Source: JBKJVQ01 sp046717125 (GTDB taxonomy: Bacteria > Pseudomonadota > Alphaproteobacteria > Rhizobiales > Methyloligellaceae). Taken from it: a stretch of DNA of 6,155 bases. This document shows, piece by piece, positions 1 through 5,224 of the stretch (positions are counted from its first letter, which is position 1; each line of letters starts with the position of its first letter). The stretch covers positions 1 through 6,155 of the forward strand of contig JBKJVQ010000050.1 in NCBI GenBank assembly GCA_046717125.1, written 5' to 3'. The position numbers were made by a program, and so were the translations under genes. The notes under the pieces are model-generated. The model searched no databases. It was not told the DNA's origin and saw nothing but the letters and a program-made list of their open reading frames with translations.

Positions 1-2
1 CT

Positions 3-503
3 CTCGATGCGTTCGAGTGGCGCGCGCCGCTCGAGGCGCTCATGCATTACGTCGACGATGAACCGGGACGGGAAAGTTACGCCGCGCCCGAACCCCCCTT
101 GCTGGCGCCGGCGAAGATCGAGGACGCGCGCGAACCCGGCGAGGAAGATATCGCCGCGCGCATGGCGCAATCGAGCGGTCCCGTCAGCGAGCCCGGTTCC
201 GACGCTTCCCCCGTCCGCGACGGCAAGCTGATCGCGATCCCGCCGAGGGAAAGTGCCAAGAGGAACGACGCCGTGCGCGTGGATAAGCCGGCCCCGTCGG
301 CTACCGCCCGTTCGAACGAAGCCTCGCGTCCGGCGCCTGCGGCTGCGCCCAAGCCAGTGGAGGCGGCGTCCCCCCACCCAGCGAAAGCAGCCCGACCCGG
401 CCAGGATGCTTTTTCGCGCGCGCCCGACGATCCGGGGATCGATCCGCCGGACAGTGACGAGGTCGTCACGCCGCTTTCGCGCTATCGCCAGCCGATCCGC
501 TGA
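3..503 (+). CDS. Unrecognised protein, C-terminal part only, disordered Pro/Ala-rich tail
   Basis: The frame is open from the left edge of the window (first full codon at 3) to a TGA at 501-503, so the 5' end lies outside; the ATG at 42 is probably internal. The first 20 or so residues (LDAFEWRAPLEALMHYVDDE) look like the end of a folded domain. The remaining roughly 145 residues are rich in Pro, Ala, Glu, Asp and Arg, have almost no hydrophobic clusters, and are likely disordered. The protein ends LSRYRQPIR. No domain or family is recognisable. It converges on the broken IalB-family gene with only 9 nt between the two stops, so no separate terminator fits between them. That this frame is coding is inferred from its openness to the window edge and its ordinary high-GC codon use; the function is unknown. 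Confidence 0.6.
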   Translation, partial: LDAFEWRAPLEALMHYVDDEPGRESYAAPEPPLLAPAKIEDAREPGEEDIAARMAQSSGPVSEPGSDASPVRDGKLIAIPPRESAKRNDAVRVDKPAPSATARSNEASRPAPAAAPKPVEAASPHPAKAARPGQDAFSRAPDDPGIDPPDSDEVVTPLSRYRQPIR

Positions 504-512
504 AGGCAGCTT

Positions 513-1116
513 CTACTTCTTCTGCGGTTGTTGCTGTGCGGGCGGACGCCGCTTCGCGAGCGCATCCAGCGCGGCGGCAAAACCGTTCATCGGCGACGCG
601 ACCTGGAGCGGTTTTCCGTTCATGGCATGAACAACAAGTATGGTTTGCTTCGCCTGCCTGGCAGATGTTCTGGGCACAGGTCTGAAATGGCGCGCGATAG
701 GTCTGCCCGCCGTCGACGCCGATCACGAGCCCCTTTTGCAGGGCGACGCCAGCGGGTCCCCGCACCATCAGCGCGAGATTGCCTTGCGGGCCGTAGGAAA
801 CGGTCTGGCCGAAGACGCGCTTCTTCGACTGGGCGTCATCCAGTCCCTGATAGACCACGCAGCTGGTCGGCGTGTTCTTTGCCTGATCGGGCTTGCCGCA
901 CAACATCGACCAATCGCCGAACTTGGCTGCGGCTTCGCCTTGCGGCAGATCTTTTGCGACAGGCGCGGCCTAGGCGGGCTTGGCCTGAACCGGCGGATTT
1001 TGCGCTCTGGACTTCTGAGCCTCCGACTGCGCAAACGCCGTCCCCGCGACCAGGACAATGGCCGCAAGAGCCAAACAGGTCGAGCGCGACGCGCTGGTCA
1101 CGGCAGTATCCATCAT
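513..1116 (-). pseudogene. IalB-family (invasion-associated locus B) secreted protein, broken by a stop and a frameshift
   Basis: Reading the minus strand from ATG 1116-1114 gives a signal peptide (TCLALAAIVLVAGTAFA, residues 13-29), a Pro/Ala/Lys linker, then the family hallmark FGDWSMLCGKP. Next come SCVVYQGLDD, a beta-rich core (FGQTVSYGPQGNLALMVRGP) and the paired cysteines of TCAQNIC. IalB proteins are small exported proteins of alphaproteobacteria, about 170-220 residues; an intact version here would be about 200. Two lesions are visible. Codon 49 is TAG (970-972), in the linker after the signal peptide and one C-to-T change from CAG. The frame also breaks at about 655-661, in a CAGGCAGGC repeat. 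Skipping one base restores a normal ending (RQAKQTILVVHAMNGKPLQV, then GFAAALDALAKRRPP) that stops at TAG 513-515. Without the shift, the frame runs on to 466 and overlaps the converging gene. A start downstream of the TAG would lose the signal peptide. Sequencing error cannot be excluded, but two separate lesions favour decay. Confidence 0.85.
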
Positions 1117-1208
1117 CTTCGCCAGCGCCAGACATGCCAGAGCACGATGTCGAAAAAGCCTGACCCGGACTTGATCCGCGGGGTGTAACGGTTTTCGGGC
1201 GACATCAT
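1113..1208 (-). CDS. 31-residue Trp-rich small protein, coupled to the IalB-family gene
   Basis: ATG ATG at 1208-1203 opens a 31-codon frame ending in TGA 1115-1113. That stop overlaps the ATG of the IalB-family gene as ATGA, the usual sign of translational coupling. The peptide begins MMSPENRYTPRIKSG and ends GFFDIVLWHVWRWRR. It therefore has a polar, basic first half and an aromatic, amphipathic C-terminus with three Trp and a run of Arg, which suggests a peptide lying at a membrane surface. About 24 of 31 third positions are G or C, as in the neighbouring genes. A weak AGG lies 6 nt before the first ATG. On the same strand a TATAGG preceded by TGT (1215-1220) could be an extended -10 box; it would place the transcript start almost on the ATG. 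I do not recognise the family. Being coding is inferred from composition, non-random residue pattern and the ATGA overlap. Confidence 0.5.
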   Translation of the reverse strand: MMSPENRYTPRIKSGSGFFDIVLWHVWRWRR

Positions 1209-1215
1209 GCTCAAC

Positions 1216-1271
1216 CTATAACAAACGATCACGTGTGTGACTTGGGTTTCTCAAACCCGATCATCGTGATC
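1216..1271 (-). terminator. Probable intrinsic terminator of aroK-aroB
   Basis: This lies 20 nt beyond the aroB stop. In minus-strand RNA the outer arms GATCACG (1271-1265) and CGTGATC (1233-1227) pair over 7 bp. Inside them a TGA/TCA triplet pair and a perfect GGGTTT-GAG-AAACCC hairpin (1258-1244) continue an imperfect stem. GTTTGTTATAGG follows directly, a short U-rich tract. The plus-strand side has no U tract, so the orientation fits termination of aroB. The tract is interrupted, so termination may be partial. Confidence 0.5.
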
Positions 1272-1290
1272 CGACGCCTGAGCGCCAAGA

Positions 1291-2445
1291 TCAAGCCCGA
1301 TCGGCCGGACGCGCCGAATCCTCAAGAAACTCGCGCAGCCGGTCGGCGTCGACGTCACGCGCGACATAGGCTTCACCGATTCCGCGCGCGAGGATCAGCG
1401 TCAAGCGCCCCCGGCGCACCTTCTTATCCTGCGCCATCAGCGCCAGCATCGTTTCGGCGTCTGGCGCTCCGCCTGGAATGGCGGCTTTGGAAACCGGCAG
1501 ACCCACTGCCTCGAAGTGGTGGCGGACGCGTGCGGCGTCCTCAGGCGGACACAGTCCCGACGCGACGGAGTAGTCGAACGCCATAACCATGCCGATGGCG
1601 ATGGCTTCGCCATGCAGAAGCCGGTCGGAAAAGCCCGCATCGGCTTCGAGCGCGTGGCCGAATGTGTGACCGAGATTGAGCAGCGCGCGGACGCTGCCCT
1701 CACGCTCGTCCGCCTCGACGATGCGTGCCTTGGCGTTGCAACTCACTTCGATCGCATGGGTGCGCGCCGCGCCCGCGCCGGACAGGACGGAAGCATGATT
1801 CTGTTCAAGCCAGGCGAAGAAGGCGGCATCGCCGAGCAACCCATACTTCGCGATCTCGGCATAGCCCGCTCGAAGCTGACGGAGTGGCAGCGTATCGAGG
1901 ACATCCGTATCGGCCAGAACCAGCGAGGGCTGGTGGAACGTTCCGATGAGGTTCTTGCCCTGCGGTGTATTGATGCCGGTCTTTCCGCCCACGGACGAAT
2001 CGACCTGCGCGAGGAGTGATGTCGGAATTTGAACGAAGCGCGCGCCGCGACGCAGGATCGAGGCCGCGAAGCCCGCGAGGTCGCCGATCACGCCGCCGCC
2101 AAACGCGATCACGAGGTCGCCGCGCTCGACGCCCTGCTCAAGCAGACGTTCACAGAGCGGCGCTAGCCGCGCGAAGGATTTGGTCCCCTCGCCTGCCGGT
2201 AGCACAATCTCGCCCGTCCGGACGCCGGAGCGTTCGAAGCTCGATTTCAGGGTCTGAAGGTGCAGCCGCGCGACGTTGTCGTCCGTGACGATTGCGACCC
2301 GCGCGCCAGGAAAACCGGCGGCGATGCGCGCCCCGGCCGAAGCCAGCAGCCCAGGGCCTATGGCAATTTCGTACGCGCGGTCGCCGAGATCGACGCGCAC
2401 CGTCCGTTCCGACACGTGTCCGGCGGACGAAGCCATATCGTTCAT
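1291..2445 (-). CDS. aroB: 3-dehydroquinate synthase
   Basis: AroB converts DAHP to 3-dehydroquinate, the second step of the shikimate pathway, in the cytoplasm with NAD and a divalent metal. The product is 384 residues, a normal bacterial length. Visible motifs are the NAD-binding GGGVIGDLAGF (116-126) and the family signature PTSLLAQVDSSVGGKTGIN (141-159). Also seen are QGKNLIG (162-168), the metal ligand E197 in AGYAEIAKYG, H260 and H264 in GHTFGHALE, and H278 in LLHGEA. All expected active-site residues are present. The ATG at 2445 overlaps the aroK TGA as ATGA and yields MNDMASS; a second ATG at 2436 would cost only three residues. The frame stays open upstream to 2730, but that part overlaps aroK out of phase and does not resemble AroB. 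No strong Shine-Dalgarno is present, in keeping with coupling to aroK. A stem-loop follows the stop. Confidence 0.97.
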   Translation of the reverse strand: MNDMASSAGHVSERTVRVDLGDRAYEIAIGPGLLASAGARIAAGFPGARVAIVTDDNVARLHLQTLKSSFERSGVRTGEIVLPAGEGTKSFARLAPLCERLLEQGVERGDLVIAFGGGVIGDLAGFAASILRRGARFVQIPTSLLAQVDSSVGGKTGINTPQGKNLIGTFHQPSLVLADTDVLDTLPLRQLRAGYAEIAKYGLLGDAAFFAWLEQNHASVLSGAGAARTHAIEVSCNAKARIVEADEREGSVRALLNLGHTFGHALEADAGFSDRLLHGEAIAIGMVMAFDYSVASGLCPPEDAARVRHHFEAVGLPVSKAAIPGGAPDAETMLALMAQDKKVRRGRLTLILARGIGEAYVARDVDADRLREFLEDSARPADRA

Positions 2446-3152
2446 TCCGGGCCGCCACAGGCTTTGGCCACAGACCCGCCGGCGAGGACGGACATGATTT
2501 CCGCCACGATCGTGTCGTGCGGAACATCGCGGCTTTCGACCGTCAGGTCGGACTGCGCATAGACTGGATGCCGGGTCCGCATCAGCTCCTGCATGATTTC
2601 GGCGGGATCGCCGTTCTGAAGCAGCGGGCGGTTGTCGCGTCGGGCCACGCGCGCCAACAGGACGGGCAGATCGGCCTTGATCCAGATCGATACGCCACGC
2701 TCCTTGATCGTTGCGCGCGTCTCTTCGCACATATAGGCGCCGCCGCCGGTCGCCAGCACCATCTGCCCGCCGCCGAGGAGCCGGGCGATCACCCGGCGCT
2801 CGCCTTCGCGAAAATAGGGTTCGCCGTGATCGGCGAATATGTCGCTGATGTTCTTGCCGGCGGCGGTTTCAATCTCTGCGTCCGCATCAACGAACGACAG
2901 ATCGAGCGCAGCGGCTAGCCGGCGGCCGATGGCTGACTTGCCGGCTCCCATCAGGCCGATCAGCACGATGCTGCGACCGCCGAGCGCAGTCCGGATCTGA
3001 CTGGCCTGGCCGTGTGCTGCGGCCGCGCGGCGGCGGGGGCCGGCTCCGGGACGCATGGGTTCGATTTCCTCGGCGCGCGTTTGCTCCGTGACGCCCGCAG
3101 ACGGTTCCACACGTGGGCCGGACTGACAATTGCTTTTCGAATCGGCCATCAT
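2442..3152 (-). CDS. aroK: Shikimate kinase
   Basis: AroK phosphorylates shikimate at the 3-hydroxyl with ATP, the fifth step of the shikimate pathway, in the cytoplasm. Numbering from the ATG at 3152 (236 residues), the sequence shows Walker A GLMGAGKS (66-73) and the DxD pair D89/D91 for Mg and shikimate. It also shows shikimate-binding R115 in FREGERR, the glycine triplet G136-G138 in ATGGGAY, lid-region R175 in DNRPLL, and RHPVY (194-198) near the adenine site. The kinase fold begins at about residue 60, so the N-terminus is long for the family, which is usually 170-200 residues. An alternative ATG at 3056 (M33) has a better ribosome site and would give 204 residues; the true start is open. 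The gene is first in a two-gene operon with aroB (ATGA overlap) and is transcribed divergently from the xerD cluster. Confidence 0.96.
   Translation of the reverse strand: MMADSKSNCQSGPRVEPSAGVTEQTRAEEIEPMRPGAGPRRRAAAAHGQASQIRTALGGRSIVLIGLMGAGKSAIGRRLAAALDLSFVDADAEIETAAGKNISDIFADHGEPYFREGERRVIARLLGGGQMVLATGGGAYMCEETRATIKERGVSIWIKADLPVLLARVARRDNRPLLQNGDPAEIMQELMRTRHPVYAQSDLTVESRDVPHDTIVAEIMSVLAGGSVAKACGGPE
3066..3071 (-). promoter_or_regulatory. Shine-Dalgarno for the alternative aroK start
   Basis: The minus strand reads GAGGAA, 9 nt before ATG 3056-3054. The site before ATG 3152 is weaker: AGGG at 11 nt. This supports initiation at residue 33 of the long form, giving a 204-residue kinase that begins MRPGAGPRRR. 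The hexamer also encodes Glu-Glu in the long form, so it could be coincidental. Confidence 0.35.
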
Positions 3153-3165
3153 ATGGTGCGGGGCC

Positions 3166-3194
3166 CTGTCGCGGTTTCGCGCGGGTCATACAAT
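3166..3194 (+). promoter_or_regulatory. Candidate promoter of the xerD cluster
   Basis: CTGTCG (3166-3171) and TACAAT (3189-3194) are separated by 17 nt. The -10 matches the consensus at 5 of 6 positions; the -35 is weak at 3 of 6. Transcription would begin near 3201, about 40 nt before the ATG at 3241. Its -10 box overlaps the -10 proposed for aroK on the other strand, so the two promoters may compete. Confidence 0.35.
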
Positions 3195-3214
3195 TGCGCG
3201 GCCACCCAAGCCAA
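3185..3214 (-). promoter_or_regulatory. Candidate aroK-aroB promoter
   Basis: On the minus strand TTGGCT (3214-3209) and TATGAC (3190-3185) are separated by 18 nt. Each matches the sigma-70 consensus at 4 of 6 positions. The predicted start near 3178 lies about 25 nt before the aroK ATG at 3152. This was found by eye only and the spacing is slightly long. Confidence 0.3.
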
Positions 3215-3240
3215 GACATTCGAAGCGATAAAGCAAACGC

Positions 3241-3387
3241 ATGCCCACACTGTTTCGGTTTCTCATGTTTTGCGGGCTCATCGCAGGTGTCGTGCTGGGG
3301 GGGCTTTACGCGCTCGGCGAATATTATCCGCCACAGCAGAAGGAGATTTCCCATCAAATCCGCGACCTCAAGGTTCGGGACAAGTAG
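3241..3387 (+). CDS. 48-residue single-helix membrane protein
   Basis: ATG 3241 to TAG 3385-3387 encodes MPTLFRFLMFCGLIAGVVLG followed by GLYALGEYYPPQQKEISHQI and RDLKVRDK. Residues 5-25 form one hydrophobic helix with a single Cys and several Gly. The remaining 23 residues are polar and charged, probably on the periplasmic side given the Arg near the N-terminus. From memory, short membrane proteins of about 45-65 residues with this layout (one helix, a Pro pair, a charged tail) sit between aroK and xerD in many Hyphomicrobiales. That synteny supports the call, but no function is known to me. No clear Shine-Dalgarno precedes the ATG. The last 35 nt overlap the start of the next gene in another frame, and that gene's ribosome site lies inside this coding sequence, so the two are probably translated together. 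Confidence 0.7.
   Translation: MPTLFRFLMFCGLIAGVVLGGLYALGEYYPPQQKEISHQIRDLKVRDK
3340..3345 (+). promoter_or_regulatory. Strong Shine-Dalgarno pointing to an ATC start
   Basis: AAGGAG at 3340-3345 is followed by 7 nt and then ATC at 3353-3355, in frame with the large exported protein. This is the best ribosome-binding sequence noticed in the window, and no ATG, GTG or TTG lies at a useful distance after it. It falls within codons for Gln-Lys-Glu of the 48-residue gene, so part of the match could reflect that coding. Confidence 0.55.
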
Positions 3388-5224
3388 GGTCTGCACCGCG
3401 GTTGTTGCCTTCTTCGTGCTGCTCTGGACGGCGGCGCCGGCGCCGGCTCAATGGGGCCGTGATGCGGACGTGCAGCAAGGCGGCGATCTGCCGCCCCCTG
3501 CGCCCGCGCCTTTAGAGGATTCGCCTTCGGCCCCACCGCTTGACCTCGTGCCGCCACCGAACCAGCCGGATTTCGATGATGGCGCGGGCCGCGATTCGCA
3601 AATCGCGCCGGATGTTCAAGACCCTGGCGCCGCGCCACAGCCGGATAGCGACTGGGCCCAGCCGCCGCCCTCCGATCCGCCGCCACTTGACGCCGCGCCA
3701 CTGCCGGAGCGTGCAGAACCCGAGCCGCGGATCGCGCCCGCCGACCCGGTTGAGCATCGCCACGCGAAAAGCTCGCTCGGCGGCGATGTCTGGAGCGGAG
3801 CGCAGCCCGAAGAAATCGCATCGGTTCTGCGCGCCCTCCCTTTGCCGAACCGGACGCCGACGCTGGCGAGGCTGATCTCCGATTCTCTCACGCGCGCGCC
3901 GGGCGATCCTGAGATCGCGCTGGATGCGTTGCGGCGCGCGGGCGCGGCCGATGCGATGGTTGCGGCCGCGGGGACCGCGAACGGCGCTGACGCTCCTCGG
4001 TGGCGGACGCTGGCGTATCTTGCGGCGGGAAAGGACGATCGGGCGTGCGCGCTTGCGGGCCAGCCCGACGCGCCGGACGGCTCCGATCGGGGGGAGAAGC
4101 GCGACTCGTTGCCCAGTCTCCTGCTGATCGCAGCCTACTGCTCGGCCGCCAAGGGACAGATCGACGCCGCGTCGCTCAGCATCGATCTCGCGCGAGAGGC
4201 CGGCGATGACGTGCGGCTCGCCGAGCGCGTCCTGAAGGACATCGATACGGCGGGACCGGTGCGGGAGCTCCCGGACAGGATCGATGTCCTCGACGCTGCG
4301 TTTCTCGCGTTGACGCCCGGCGGCGGCTCAGACGCAGAACTGGCGCGCGCCTCGCCGCTTGGCCTTGCCCGGTATGCTCGCGACGCAAAGCTCAGGGATG
4401 ACCGCCGGGCCACCGCCGCCGAGCGTGCGGCCGCGCTGGACATCGTCGATGGAGCGACGCTTGCCGCTGCCTGGCGCGACGCGCCGAAGGACGGCAAGAG
4501 TCCGGCGGCGCAGCGTGCGGCGCTGTTCCGTGCAGCAGACAGCGCGGACAGTCCGGACGAGCGCGCGAGAGCCGCCAGAGCCCTCTTCAACAGCGTCGAC
4601 GAAGGCATTCTCGACTTTGCCGGCGCGCAGGCGCTGAGCCCGGTCGTCGCTCAGATCGTGCCGTCGGAGAACCTGATCGCATTCGCCGAGACGGGCCTCC
4701 GGATCGCGATGCTTTCCGGGGATTTTCCGCGCGCCGCCGCCTGGGCACAGCTCTCCGACAGCCAGGTAGGGCGCCGGTGGCGGGCGTTGCTCGCGGTTGC
4801 GGCGCCCGATCCGGACAGCGCAACGCAAGGTCTGAACGCCGCGACCGACCTTGCCCTGTCCGGCCGGCTGAAGCCCGATGCGATGCACCGCCTCGTCACC
4901 GTGCTCGATGCTCTCGATCGCGACGTGCCGATCCCGCTCTGGGAAAAGGCGAGCGCGTCGCCGCAGCCTTCCGACGGCTTTCTGCCCAAGACCGGCGTGC
5001 TGACGGCGCTGAAGGAAACCGCCGAACGGGGCGAGACCGGGCTCACGATCCTGCTCGCAGCAGCCGCACTGGGGCCTGACGGGGCGGCTCGTGCCAATCT
5101 GATTGCGCTGGGCGACGTGGTGCGCGCGCTCAACAAAGTCGGTCTCCGCCAGGAGGCTCAACAGCTCGGGCTCGATGCGCTCTATCCGCTCTGGCTCGCC
5201 AGTGATCGCGCGGCGCTCAGGTGA
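3353..5224 (+). CDS. Exported alpha-helical protein of unknown function, Pro/Asp-rich linker
   Basis: The frame runs without a stop from 3113 to TGA 5222-5224. I place the start at ATC 3353 because of the AAGGAG 7 nt upstream and because it opens directly on a signal peptide. That peptide has a basic stretch to residue 12, the core CTAVVAFFVLLW, and likely cleavage after APAPA at residue 32. The frame's GTG starts (3113, 3287) and TTG 3194 lack a ribosome site, and each adds improbable residues overlapping the 48-residue gene. With ATC the product is 623 residues. Residues 47-137 form a Pro/Asp/Ala-rich, probably disordered linker. From about 142 to the end it is almost all alpha helix with Ala-rich amphipathic segments (for example PEEIASVLRALPLPNRTPTL), like TPR- or solenoid-type repeats but without a clear TPR consensus. 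The two mature cysteines, C232 and C263, could form a disulfide. From memory the layout resembles alphaproteobacterial proteins loosely labelled antifreeze glycopeptide polyprotein; that label gives no function. Its stop overlaps the xerD GTG, and a periplasmic or envelope scaffold role is only a guess. Confidence 0.75.
   Translation: MKSATSRFGTSRVCTAVVAFFVLLWTAAPAPAQWGRDADVQQGGDLPPPAPAPLEDSPSAPPLDLVPPPNQPDFDDGAGRDSQIAPDVQDPGAAPQPDSDWAQPPPSDPPPLDAAPLPERAEPEPRIAPADPVEHRHAKSSLGGDVWSGAQPEEIASVLRALPLPNRTPTLARLISDSLTRAPGDPEIALDALRRAGAADAMVAAAGTANGADAPRWRTLAYLAAGKDDRACALAGQPDAPDGSDRGEKRDSLPSLLLIAAYCSAAKGQIDAASLSIDLAREAGDDVRLAERVLKDIDTAGPVRELPDRIDVLDAAFLALTPGGGSDAELARASPLGLARYARDAKLRDDRRATAAERAAALDIVDGATLAAAWRDAPKDGKSPAAQRAALFRAADSADSPDERARAARALFNSVDEGILDFAGAQALSPVVAQIVPSENLIAFAETGLRIAMLSGDFPRAAAWAQLSDSQVGRRWRALLAVAAPDPDSATQGLNAATDLALSGRLKPDAMHRLVTVLDALDRDVPIPLWEKASASPQPSDGFLPKTGVLTALKETAERGETGLTILLAAAALGPDGAARANLIALGDVVRALNKVGLRQEAQQLGLDALYPLWLASDRAALR

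Noticed and set aside
528..1163. Plus-strand open frames across the IalB-family gene (211 and 182 codons)
   Set aside because: The minus strand shows clear IalB motifs and a signal peptide despite its lesions; the plus-strand products are Arg-rich with no recognisable domain.
1516..2019. 167-codon plus-strand open frame over aroB
   Set aside because: It is antisense to conserved AroB motifs and shows no start signal or domain.
2446..2730. 95-residue N-terminal extension of aroB
   Set aside because: It lies wholly inside aroK in another frame, is Arg-rich like GC-driven shadow frames, and the ATG at 2445 fits the ATGA overlap and normal AroB length.
2292..2918. 208-codon plus-strand open frame over aroB and aroK
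   Set aside because: It is antisense to intact shikimate kinase motifs; composition is that of a shadow frame.
3139..3143. GAATC, a possible CcrM (GANTC) methylation site near the aroK start
   Set aside because: A single five-base site occurs readily by chance and nothing else points to cell-cycle control.
3127..3196. Two CAATTG palindromes (3127-3132 and 3191-3196) 64 bp apart as possible operator sites
   Set aside because: Six-base palindromes are too short to support an operator without flanking symmetry, and none was seen; the second also falls in the proposed -10 region.
3113..3352. N-terminal extension of the large exported protein to GTG 3113 (703 residues)
   Set aside because: It overlaps the promoter region and the 48-residue gene in another frame, puts 80 Cys/Arg-rich residues before the signal peptide, and has no ribosome site.
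4328..5161. 277-codon open frame antisense to the large exported protein
   Set aside because: The product is Arg/Gly-rich and typical of a high-GC shadow frame; the plus strand has consistent helical protein and operon context.
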